NCBI GenBank assembly: GCA_013205245.1
Contig: JABMNH010000028.1
Location: 1-38,450, forward strand
DNA: 38,450 nucleotides
Reading direction: 5' to 3'
From: Flavobacteriales bacterium
Lineage (GTDB): Bacteria; Bacteroidota; Bacteroidia; Flavobacteriales; Flavobacteriaceae
Below, piece after piece: positions 24,899-32,770 of the stretch. The notes beneath the pieces are model-generated. The model searched no databases and was not told where the DNA came from. It saw only the letters and a program-made list of their open reading frames with translations. The position numbers and the translations under genes are program-made. Numbering within the stretch: the stretch's first letter is position 1; every line of letters starts with the position of its first letter.

Positions 24899-24950
24899 AA
24901 AATGTATGCTACTGTCTTTAGTAGTATTCATTTTAAGTAACTTTAGTTAC
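24899..24950. promoter_or_regulatory. Two consecutive hairpins in the gap after DUF3347
   Basis: AAAATG/CATTTT (24899-24904, 24929-24934) encloses CTACT/AGTAG, and GTAAC/GTTAC (24937-24941, 24946-24950) follows at once. They sit between the cus operon and the second HYC_CC_PP gene. The first is the likeliest transcript end; an operator function is also possible. Confidence 0.4.
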
Positions 24951-24972
24951 ACTTTATGCGCCATAAAAAGCT

Positions 24973-24980
24973 TAAATTTG
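24973..24980 (+). promoter_or_regulatory. Candidate -7 box for the second HYC_CC_PP gene
   Basis: TAAATTTG fits TAnnTTTG, leaving a leader of about 33 nt before the ATG at 25019. The upstream TTG is missing. Confidence 0.3.
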
Positions 24981-25018
24981 AACTTAAATATTTAAAATTA
25001 AAAAAATAATACCCTGAG

Positions 25019-25435
25019 ATGTTAATGAGATTTCAAAATATTTTAGCTTTTAGTCTAGCACAATTGGTGTTATTTTCAACAACTACTTTTGCTGTAGATG
25101 TACATAAATGTAGCGGAAATATTTATGATATTTCATTTATTGGCCATGCCAAAAAATGTGACATGGGTTTTATGACCTCTGATTTTAAATCAAATTCAAT
25201 TGATGCTGTTAAATCTAAATCTTGTTGTTCAGATGTTCATTTTGTTGTTAACGGAAACACTATAAAAAAAGAGGGAGACATTCAATTAAATACCTTTCAA
25301 TTTAGTTTTATAGTTTATGATAATTACAATAAAACATCCAAACTTCTTTTAAAGAAGAAAATATTTCACAAAGATTATTCCCCTCCTATAATAATTGATG
25401 ATTTTAACACAAGCTACCAAGTTTTTCTAATTTGA
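25019..25435 (+). CDS. HYC_CC_PP-like small exported protein (second, divergent copy)
   Basis: 138 residues. It has a signal peptide (about 1-25, LAQLVLFSTTTFA) and the same plan as the first copy: VHKCSGN in place of HYC, KKCDMG, SKSCCSDVHF for CC, YSPPIII for PP, and a hydrophobic VFLI end. Thus the first motif has lost His-Tyr order (HKC) while CC and PP remain. ATG at 25019 and 25025 are both usable. It lies 187 bp after the DUF3347 gene and 69 bp before the DUF4382 lipoprotein. A metal-handling role next to the efflux operon is inference. Confidence 0.72.
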   Translation: MLMRFQNILAFSLAQLVLFSTTTFAVDVHKCSGNIYDISFIGHAKKCDMGFMTSDFKSNSIDAVKSKSCCSDVHFVVNGNTIKKEGDIQLNTFQFSFIVYDNYNKTSKLLLKKKIFHKDYSPPIIIDDFNTSYQVFLI

Positions 25436-25504
25436 TTTTGGATAATTTACTGTAAACCAACTTAATTTTTACAAAAAATAGATAACATTCAAAATTTAAA
25501 CAAA

Positions 25505-26413
25505 TTGAAAAATTTAAAATATATACTCGTATCGTTTATTTTAGTGCTTAATTTTAGCTGCTCAGACTCTAAAGTTGTAGCCGATTCTTATGGTAAATTA
25601 ACCATAAAACTTACCGATGCTCCCATGCCTTATAATCAGTTTATGGAAGCAAATATTACCATAGATAAAATAGAGCTTGGTAATGCCGCCGATGCCAATT
25701 CTTTTATTGTTATTATGAGTCAAAAAACAACTTATAATATGCTCGATTTGGTTAACGGTATTACCGAGACTTTAACCAATATGGATATCCCAGAAGGGAA
25801 ATATGACACACTCCGACTCTATATTTCATCCGCAGAAATGGTGATGAATAATGGCGCATCTTTCACTTATAATATGGGTCAAATAGGTTCTATTGGTAAT
25901 GGCAGTATGATGGGTGGTAGCATGATGTTCAACAATCAAGAAGGAAGTATTGATATTACTTTAGATCACTTTATGGACATTATGGCTAACAGTCAAAATG
26001 ACTTTTTAATGGATCTTGATATTGACCATTCGTTTAGTTTACAAGGTGTTGGTTTTTCTGGTATGGGCGCTAATATGATGATGACCATGACAGGTTTCAC
26101 TTTTAATCCAACCATGCGTTTTGTAGATATGCACGAAGCTGGAAGTATTTCTGGGACAGTTCATAGCGATCAAGGCGATTTAGAAAATGTTACAATTACA
26201 ATGATGCAAGGCACTCTGGTTTACACAACAACGCATACCGATGCCAATGGTCATTACCATTTTATAGGAATTCCTAATGACACCTATGCCATGCACGCTG
26301 AAGCTGATGGTTATACTATGAACTCTACAGGAAACAATAGCAATATGGGAAATATTCAAATGATGAATAATGCAGATTTATCGATTGATTTTAATATGGT
26401 AAAATCTAATTAA
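25505..26413 (+). CDS. Met-rich DUF4382 lipoprotein with carboxypeptidase-regulatory-like domain
   Basis: 302 residues. The start is TTG at 25505: no in-frame ATG lies between the upstream stop and this codon, and the next ATG would lose the lipobox (LVLNFSC, Cys19). Residues about 30-205 fit a DUF4382 domain (LTIKLTDAPMPYNQFMEANITIDKIEL...LDLVNG...IPEGKYDTLRLYI). Residues about 213-300 are a beta-sandwich like carboxypeptidase regulatory-like repeats (ISGTVHSDQGDLENV...DANGHYHFIGIPNDTYAMHAEADGY). Methionine is about 10% of residues (31), clustered as SMMGGSMM and GANMMMTMTG, which is unusual and suggests metal binding. Likely outer-membrane anchored. It closes the copper island and is followed by a strong terminator. 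Confidence 0.8.
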   Translation: MKNLKYILVSFILVLNFSCSDSKVVADSYGKLTIKLTDAPMPYNQFMEANITIDKIELGNAADANSFIVIMSQKTTYNMLDLVNGITETLTNMDIPEGKYDTLRLYISSAEMVMNNGASFTYNMGQIGSIGNGSMMGGSMMFNNQEGSIDITLDHFMDIMANSQNDFLMDLDIDHSFSLQGVGFSGMGANMMMTMTGFTFNPTMRFVDMHEAGSISGTVHSDQGDLENVTITMMQGTLVYTTTHTDANGHYHFIGIPNDTYAMHAEADGYTMNSTGNNSNMGNIQMMNNADLSIDFNMVKSN

Positions 26414-26432
26414 ATAGCATAATTATAACAAT

Positions 26433-26467
26433 AATAGAAAATCACGCCAATGGCGTGATTTTCTATT
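26433..26467. terminator. Bidirectional terminator, 16-bp perfect stem
   Basis: AATAGAAAATCACGCC (26433-26448) pairs perfectly with 26452-26467 around the loop AAT. It lies between convergent genes and has A/T flanks on both sides, so it should stop transcription both ways. Confidence 0.9.
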
Positions 26468-26485
26468 TAAAATTTGTAAAGTATC

Positions 26486-27619
26486 TCAATTTAACAAGAA
26501 AATCATTGCTTTAGGAAAACGTCTAGCCCAAGCCGCTTCAAAATGTCTGGCATTTTGTTCTTTAATGTAGAAGTAATCTTTAGTGTTAATATAGTTTTTA
26601 GCATTTAGGGCATTTATCATAGCATTAACACCTGGCTCTAATTGTGTTTCAAGACCAACTGTGCCCATATCTAAATATATTTTAATATCTTTTTTTTGTT
26701 CCTTGTCTGATAAGATTTTTGGCACGTAGTCAAAGTTTTTATACTGAAAAGCAGGCGACATACAAATGGCGCCAGAAAAGATTTCGGAGTGTTCCCAAAC
26801 CAACATCATAGAAATCAAGCCACCCATTGATGAGCCACCAACAAAAGTATTTTTTCTATCGGATTTTGTGCGATATGTTGCATCTATAAGTGGTTTTACT
26901 TTATGGATGATAAAATTCATATAAGCTGTGCCTTTTACGCCGGGAGAATAGTCTAAACCACGGTCTGCAGAGCTGCTCATTCCTACAACAATAACAGGCG
27001 GAATTTTACCTACTTTTATTAAACTATCACAAGATTCATCTACTTGCCAATCGATGCCAAACGAACTCGTTTTTGGATCAATAATATTTTGACCGTCATG
27101 CATATACAATACGCCATATTTTTCTGATGTGTTTTTTTCATAATCGGGCGGAAGCCACACAATAATATCACGGTCAAGTATGCCATCGCCATGCATTTGC
27201 TTGTGGTATTTTACATTTCCTGTTATTTGACCAACTACTTTGTTTATAGCTTCACCCCATTTATAAATGGTATCTGTTTTTGAGCTTGTTTTGGCTGTGT
27301 TGATTGAGAAATTTGGAAACGGATTACCATTGTTATCCAAACCCTCTTTTTGCCATGAACCTAATGTAAATTTATATTCTATAGAAGCGTTTGCTTGTGG
27401 TACGAATTCTTTTATCCAAATATGGTTGCCAACAAAAGTCATTAAAGTTTTATCAGGTTGCCAAGATCCCAAGGTTTCTATATCGCCAGAAATAAAAACT
27501 GGGGTAGTATCTGACAAGTTTGGAGCGAAAAGGCTAATTTTTACAGAATTAGATTTGGTGTTACAAGAAAGTATGAGTGCAAATATTATAAAGGCGATTA
27601 TAAATTTTAAGGATTTCAT
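26486..27619 (-). CDS. Esterase lipoprotein with N-terminal CBM20-like domain
   Basis: 377 residues from the ATG at 27619. A lipobox (FALILSC, about Cys19) marks a lipoprotein. Next is a starch-binding-like (CBM20/CBM48-type) beta-sandwich: VKISLFAPNLSDTTPVFISGDIETLGSWQPDK...EYKFTLGSW. A PF00756 esterase domain follows: RDIIVWLPPDYEKN, VLYMHDGQNI, nucleophile elbow GGSSMGG, and an RHFEAAWARRFP end with the candidate His. Related proteins act on esters of sugars or siderophores; the substrate is unknown. A longer frame to 27703 has no signal peptide and contains the -7 box at 27643, so the internal ATG is right. Divergent from the M1 peptidase. Confidence 0.85.
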   Translation of the reverse strand: MKSLKFIIAFIIFALILSCNTKSNSVKISLFAPNLSDTTPVFISGDIETLGSWQPDKTLMTFVGNHIWIKEFVPQANASIEYKFTLGSWQKEGLDNNGNPFPNFSINTAKTSSKTDTIYKWGEAINKVVGQITGNVKYHKQMHGDGILDRDIIVWLPPDYEKNTSEKYGVLYMHDGQNIIDPKTSSFGIDWQVDESCDSLIKVGKIPPVIVVGMSSSADRGLDYSPGVKGTAYMNFIIHKVKPLIDATYRTKSDRKNTFVGGSSMGGLISMMLVWEHSEIFSGAICMSPAFQYKNFDYVPKILSDKEQKKDIKIYLDMGTVGLETQLEPGVNAMINALNAKNYINTKDYFYIKEQNARHFEAAWARRFPKAMIFLLN

Positions 27620-27642
27620 TAGAAAGGATAAAATGTTAAAAT

Positions 27643-27650
27643 CAAAGATA
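27643..27650 (-). promoter_or_regulatory. Candidate -7 box of the esterase lipoprotein
   Basis: Minus-strand TATCTTTG matches TAnnTTTG and lies 23 bp upstream of the 27619 ATG, which supports that start. No TTG is visible at the usual distance. Confidence 0.45.
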
Positions 27651-27698
27651 CAAAACTTCGTTTTTAAAATTTGAATTAAGTGCTTCAAATTATATTGA

Positions 27699-27706
27699 TA
27701 CATTTG
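27699..27706 (+). promoter_or_regulatory. Candidate -7 box of the M1 peptidase gene
   Basis: TACATTTG matches TAnnTTTG, giving a leader of about 25 nt. A TTG at 27671-27673 is 25 bp away, slightly too far for the consensus. Confidence 0.45.
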
Positions 27707-27736
27707 TTTAAATAAATAAACTAAAAACTAAAATTT

Positions 27737-29689
27737 ATGAATTTATTGAAATTTTTTTTTGTCATTGGCGTTTTAATTGCGCAAATTGTTGTTGCTCAAA
27801 ATACCCCAGTAAAAAGGAATACAGATTTATTTAGCCCGTTAAATATTCCTAATGTTCAAACGCCTTATAGAACACAAGCTGGAGAACCATCTACAGATTA
27901 TTGGCAAAATCAGTCAGATTATATTGTTGCAGTTACTTTAGATGATGTAAATCATATTGTAAAAGGTCAGGTTGATATTACTTACACCAATAACAGTCCA
28001 GATAAATTGGGTTATGTTTGGTTACAACTCGATGAAAATAAATTCAATTCAAATTCTAGAGGTGCAGCTGTTTTAGGTGCTGTAGGAGGTCGCTTTAGCG
28101 GAAATCTTGATGGCGGTTATAATATTTCATCCGTTAAGGTCAATGGCACTGATGCAAAATTTGTAATTACTGATACACGAATGCAAATAAGATTAAAAGA
28201 AAGCGTTCAGCCAACAGGCGGAAAAATAATAATTAATGTGGCTTACGATTTTAAAATTCCAGAATATGGCGCAGATAGGATGGGGCGTATAAAACAAGCA
28301 CAAGGTTGGGTGTACGAAGTGGCACAATGGTATCCAAGAATGGCTGTTTATGATGATATAAAAGGCTGGAATAATGAGCCTTATTTAGGTTCTGGTGAGT
28401 TTTATTTAGATTATGGAAACATTGATTATAAAATAACAGTGCCTTACGATTTTATTGTCGTGGGTTCTGGTGCATTGGTCAATCTTGATGAAGTATATCC
28501 TAATAAAATTACCAAACGTTATCGCAAAGCGCAAGAAAGTGATAAAACTGTAATGATTATCAATGCCGATGAAGTGGGTGATACAAGAAAAACAAGACCT
28601 GTTCAAAATGGCAATCTGACGTGGCATTTTAAGATTAATCAAACACGTGATGCTGCATGGGCAGCTTCAAAAGCTTTTATATTAGATGGCGCTAAAATAA
28701 ATTTACCTAAAGGTAAGACAGCTATGGCGTTGTCGGCCTACACTAAAGAAAGTGCGACAGATGATGCTTGGAATAAATCGACAGAATATGTAAAACAATC
28801 TATAGAACATTACTCAATTATGTGGTTTCCTTACACCTATCCGGTAGCTACAAATGTGGCGGGTATTGTAGGCGGTATGGAATATCCAGGTATTGTTTTT
28901 TGTGGATGGAAAGCCAAAAGTGGCGGATTGTGGAGTGTTACCGATCACGAATTTGGACATAACTGGTTTCCTATGGTTGTTGGTAGTAATGAACGTTTAC
29001 ATCCATGGATGGATGAAGGATTTAATACATTTATCAATCATTATAGCGCATTAGCCTATGGTAAATATCCTGCAAAATTGAGAGATAGATTGGGTTTTGT
29101 TGGCCGATTAACAGATATAAATAGAGAACCTATAAATACACCGCCTGATGTGGCACAAACATTTAATTTAGGGATGGTTGCTTATAGAAAACCTGCATTG
29201 GGTTTGTTTATGTTACGAGAATCTATTTTAGGACATGATAGATTTGATTATGCTTTTAAAAATTATATTGCCAAATGGGCATTTAAACATCCACGTCCCA
29301 TCGACTTTTTTAATGCGATGGAGAATGCTTCTGGAGAAGATTTAGATTGGTTTTGGAAAGCTTGGTTTTATAATACTGGAAACATAGATCAAGGAGTAAC
29401 GAATGTATCTTACGTTGATAATGACCCTAAACTTGGCGCTATTATCAGTCTAGAAAATGTTGGCGAAGTAGTTATGCCAATAAATTTGATTATAGAAAAT
29501 GAACAGGGAATTAAAACAAAAGCTCATATACCAGTTGCCTTTTGGATGCGAGGTAATAAGGCCAACTATAAAGCTAATACAACATCTAAAATTGTAAAAG
29601 TAACCATTGACCCAGAAGCCTTATATCCTGATATTGATTTGAGCAATAATGTTTTTGAAAACATATCTGACCAAAAAATTAAAGATTAA
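27737..29689 (+). CDS. M1-family zinc metallopeptidase, secreted
   Basis: 650 residues. A signal peptide (about 1-20, IAQIVVAQ) precedes an N-terminal beta domain, then a gluzincin catalytic domain with H404-E405-F-G-H408-N-W and the third zinc ligand Glu427 in [17 protein letters not shown], about 25 residues before, stands in for the GAMEN exopeptidase motif. It would trim peptides in the periplasm or at the surface. The shortened C-terminus (no ERAP-like helical domain) is common in Bacteroidota M1 proteins. It is preceded by a candidate -7 box, followed by a terminator, and transcribed alone. Confidence 0.93.
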   Translation: MNLLKFFFVIGVLIAQIVVAQNTPVKRNTDLFSPLNIPNVQTPYRTQAGEPSTDYWQNQSDYIVAVTLDDVNHIVKGQVDITYTNNSPDKLGYVWLQLDENKFNSNSRGAAVLGAVGGRFSGNLDGGYNISSVKVNGTDAKFVITDTRMQIRLKESVQPTGGKIIINVAYDFKIPEYGADRMGRIKQAQGWVYEVAQWYPRMAVYDDIKGWNNEPYLGSGEFYLDYGNIDYKITVPYDFIVVGSGALVNLDEVYPNKITKRYRKAQESDKTVMIINADEVGDTRKTRPVQNGNLTWHFKINQTRDAAWAASKAFILDGAKINLPKGKTAMALSAYTKESATDDAWNKSTEYVKQSIEHYSIMWFPYTYPVATNVAGIVGGMEYPGIVFCGWKAKSGGLWSVTDHEFGHNWFPMVVGSNERLHPWMDEGFNTFINHYSALAYGKYPAKLRDRLGFVGRLTDINREPINTPPDVAQTFNLGMVAYRKPALGLFMLRESILGHDRFDYAFKNYIAKWAFKHPRPIDFFNAMENASGEDLDWFWKAWFYNTGNIDQGVTNVSYVDNDPKLGAIISLENVGEVVMPINLIIENEQGIKTKAHIPVAFWMRGNKANYKANTTSKIVKVTIDPEALYPDIDLSNNVFENISDQKIKD

Positions 29690-29695
29690 CTCATA

Positions 29696-29723
29696 AAAAA
29701 TCCCGCTTTAAAGCGGGATTTTT
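29696..29723. terminator. Bidirectional terminator, perfect 28-nt palindrome
   Basis: AAAAATCCCGCTTT and AAAGCGGGATTTTT form a perfect palindrome, with GC-rich core and A/T tails in both directions. It separates the M1 peptidase gene from the converging beta-oxidation operon. Confidence 0.92.
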
Positions 29724-29753
29724 ATAATGCAGTTAACTATAACCTAAACCTAA

Positions 29754-31562
29754 CTAAAAACAATAGCTATTTTCTGCAATAACTTTATCGGCTATGGTAT
29801 TGCGCAAACCTATAATGTTTGGATAATTGGCATATTTGGTATAACGTTTTAAACCAACCAACATCATGCGTTGTTCATCGCCTTCTGCAAAAGAAATAAT
29901 GGAATGTTTTCCAGCAGTTTCAATAATGTCTATGGCATAAAATAAATTCAATTTAGCCATGGCAATTTGCTCTTTTACTTTGTCTTCGCCTTCTCTTTTT
30001 GCTAATTTTTCTGCACGTAAAATAGCAGATTCAGCCATATAAATCTGGATCAAGATATCTGAACACGCCAACATTAATTGTTGGTGTTTGTCAACTTTTT
30101 CGCCATATTTCTGTAATACAGCACCAGCAACCATTAAAAATAGTTTTTTAAGATTGGCTATAATTAGTTTTTCTTCGGTAAATAAAACAGCATAATCAGG
30201 TTTGTCAAAAGAAGGCATACTTGTTAATTCTTTTGCAACAGCAGTAGCTGGACCCAATAAATCAACATGACCTTTCATGGCTTTTTTAATCATCATGCCA
30301 ATACTTATCATACGGTTAATTTCGTTGGTGCCTTCGTAAATTCTTGCAATACGCGCATCGCGCCAAGCTGATTCTATTGGGGTGTCTTCTGAGAATCCCA
30401 TACCACCAAAAATTTGAATACCTTCATCGGTACATTTTTGTGTGTATTCAGAAACGGCCACTTTAAGGATAGAACACTCAATAGCATATTCTTCAACACC
30501 TTTTAATTCGGCTTCTTGATGCGTGTCTTTTCCGGCTGCTTTACGGAGTTCAATACGGTCTTCAATATTTTTTGCAGCACGGTAACTGGCAGATTCTCCA
30601 ACCCAGCAGTTTGTAGTTATTTCGGCAAATTTTTGTTGAATCGCACCAAAACTTGAAATAGGTGTATTAAATTGCTCGCGTTGGTTGGCATAGATTACAG
30701 ATTCTGTAATAACACGGCGTTGGGCATCTAAACAAGCTGCAGCCAATTTAATACGGCCAACATTTAAAGCATTCATGGCAATTTTAAAGCCATTCCCTCT
30801 TTCTGACAACATATTTTCTACAGGCACTTTTGTTTTGTCATAAAAAACCTGACGTGTAGATGAAGAACGAATACCTAATTTGTGTTCTTCGTCTCCTAAA
30901 GTAATGCCATTCGGATTGTTTTTATCGTATTCTACAATAAAACCAGTAATGTTTTTATCGTCTTCTATACGCGCAAACACAATCATTAAACTACAAAAAC
31001 CAGCATTAGAAATCCACATTTTCTGACCTGTGATATTGTAATAAGTGCCATCTTCAGATAAAACAGCTTTTGTTTTACCAGAATTGGCATCACTACCCGC
31101 ACTTGGCTCTGTTAAACAATACGACCCAAACCATTCGCCAGTGGCTAATTTTGGGACATATTTTTGTTTTTGTGCTTCGGTCCCATAAAGTGTAATTGGC
31201 ATGGTGCCGATACCTGTATGTGCACCAAAAGCAGTACTGAAAGAGCCAGTTGCTCCAGAAATATAATCACAAACTAACATGGTTGAAACAAATCCCATAC
31301 CCATTCCGTCGTATTCTTCTGGTACGGATACACCTAAAAATCCAAGCTCTCCAGCTTTACCCATAACTTCTTCGGTTAATGCATAATCTTTCTTTTCAAA
31401 ACGGGCTTTATTTGGCCAAATCTCTCTGTCAACAAATTCTTTGACAGCATCTTTCATCATTATTTGTTCCTCCGAAAAGTCTTCTGGAGTAAAAATATCT
31501 TCGCAGTCAACTGCTTTTACAAGAAATTGGCCACCTCTAATTAATTCTTTATCTGTACTCAT
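29754..31562 (-). CDS. fadE: Acyl-CoA dehydrogenase, FadE type of fadNAE operons
   Basis: 602 residues, the long form like B. subtilis FadE (about 594), with a typical acyl-CoA dehydrogenase core (about 30-420) plus a C-terminal extension. Signatures: FGSYCLTEPSAGSDANSGKTKA (FAD/substrate loop), GQKMWISNAG, QREQFNTPISSFGAIQQKFAE, and IFGGMGFSEDTPIESAWRDARIARIYEGTNEIN with the candidate catalytic Glu in YEGTNE. It makes the trans-2-enoyl-CoA, passing electrons to ETF. Third gene after fadN and fadA in the marR-headed operon; the terminator at 29696 lies behind it. Confidence 0.93.
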   Translation of the reverse strand: MSTDKELIRGGQFLVKAVDCEDIFTPEDFSEEQIMMKDAVKEFVDREIWPNKARFEKKDYALTEEVMGKAGELGFLGVSVPEEYDGMGMGFVSTMLVCDYISGATGSFSTAFGAHTGIGTMPITLYGTEAQKQKYVPKLATGEWFGSYCLTEPSAGSDANSGKTKAVLSEDGTYYNITGQKMWISNAGFCSLMIVFARIEDDKNITGFIVEYDKNNPNGITLGDEEHKLGIRSSSTRQVFYDKTKVPVENMLSERGNGFKIAMNALNVGRIKLAAACLDAQRRVITESVIYANQREQFNTPISSFGAIQQKFAEITTNCWVGESASYRAAKNIEDRIELRKAAGKDTHQEAELKGVEEYAIECSILKVAVSEYTQKCTDEGIQIFGGMGFSEDTPIESAWRDARIARIYEGTNEINRMISIGMMIKKAMKGHVDLLGPATAVAKELTSMPSFDKPDYAVLFTEEKLIIANLKKLFLMVAGAVLQKYGEKVDKHQQLMLACSDILIQIYMAESAILRAEKLAKREGEDKVKEQIAMAKLNLFYAIDIIETAGKHSIISFAEGDEQRMMLVGLKRYTKYANYPNIIGLRNTIADKVIAENSYCF

Positions 31563-31581
31563 GGTTTATAATTTATTAGTC

Positions 31582-32766
31582 TTATTTTAAAAATTCATAC
31601 ACGCCTGCAGCACCTTGACCTGTACCAACACACATGGTTACAATTCCATATTTGTTTTTTCTACGGCGCATTTCGTTAAATAACTGTACCGAAAGTTTGG
31701 CTCCTGTACATCCTAGTGGATGTCCCATAGAAATAGCGCCACCATTTACATTTACAATATCTGGATTGAGTTCTAGACCGCGAATAACAGCCAAAGATTG
31801 CGAAGCAAAAGCTTCGTTTAATTCAAATAAATCAATATCTTTTAATGCTAATCCAGCTTGTTTTAGTGCTTTTGGCACTGCGTACATTGGGCCAATACCC
31901 ATAATGCTTGGTTCTACACCAACTGGTGCGTAAGAAACCAAACGTGCAACAGGCTCAAGATTTAATTCTTTTACCATAGCTTCACTCATTACCAAAACAA
32001 ACGAAGCACCATCACTCATTTGAGATGAATTACCCGCAGTTACACTTCCGCCTTGAGCGAAAACAGGTCTTAATTTCGCAAGCGCTTCTACAGAAGTTCC
32101 AAGTCTTGGGCCTTCATCTGTATCCACCACATAACTTTTTTCTTGGCGTTTACCGGATGCATCTAAATATGTTTGATTCACGGTTATCGGAACAATATCA
32201 TCTTTAAATGTGCCATCTTTAATAGCTCTTAAAGCTTTTTGATGTGAGTTATAAGAAAATAAATCTTGATCTTCGCGAGACACATTGTATTTATTAGCAA
32301 CGGCTTCGGCAGTTGTGCCCATGCCCCAATAATAATCTTCGTGACCAGATTTGATCACATCGTAATTTAGGTCAGGTCTGTAACCGCCCATAGGTACTGC
32401 ACTCATACTTTCGGCACCACCTGCAATAATGCAATCGGCCATACCGGCAGCTATTTTGGCACTTGCCATAGCAATTGTTTCTATTCCCGAAGAACAAAAA
32501 CGGTTAACGGTTACGCCAGGAACATCAACAGAGTTAACGCCCATAAGTGAGATGAGACGCCCCATATTTAAACCTTGTGCGCCTTCTGGCATGGCACAAC
32601 CTACCATAACATCGTCAATGCGCGTTACATCTAGTTGCGGTACTTGTTTTAGTAAATGTTTTATGGTGCTGGCAGCCAAATCGTCCGTTCTTTTGAATCG
32701 GAAAACACCTCTAGGCGCTTTGCCTACTGCAGTTCTATATCCTTGTACTATATATGCTGTTTTCAT
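31582..32766 (-). CDS. fadA: Acetyl-CoA C-acyltransferase (3-ketoacyl-CoA thiolase)
   Basis: 394 residues, standard thiolase length. The acylated nucleophile is Cys91 in NRFCSSGIETIAMA; the acid/base pair is His349 in GGAISMGHPLG and Cys379 in CVGTGQG. It cleaves 3-ketoacyl-CoA with CoA to acetyl-CoA and a shortened acyl-CoA, the last beta-oxidation step. It lies 4 bp after fadN and 19 bp before fadE, so they are cotranscribed. Confidence 0.95.
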   Translation of the reverse strand: MKTAYIVQGYRTAVGKAPRGVFRFKRTDDLAASTIKHLLKQVPQLDVTRIDDVMVGCAMPEGAQGLNMGRLISLMGVNSVDVPGVTVNRFCSSGIETIAMASAKIAAGMADCIIAGGAESMSAVPMGGYRPDLNYDVIKSGHEDYYWGMGTTAEAVANKYNVSREDQDLFSYNSHQKALRAIKDGTFKDDIVPITVNQTYLDASGKRQEKSYVVDTDEGPRLGTSVEALAKLRPVFAQGGSVTAGNSSQMSDGASFVLVMSEAMVKELNLEPVARLVSYAPVGVEPSIMGIGPMYAVPKALKQAGLALKDIDLFELNEAFASQSLAVIRGLELNPDIVNVNGGAISMGHPLGCTGAKLSVQLFNEMRRRKNKYGIVTMCVGTGQGAAGVYEFLK

Positions 32767-32770
32767 ATTA

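Noticed and set aside
27620-27703. N-terminal extension of the esterase lipoprotein
   Set aside because: It would bury the lipobox behind 28 residues and includes the -7 box at 27643.
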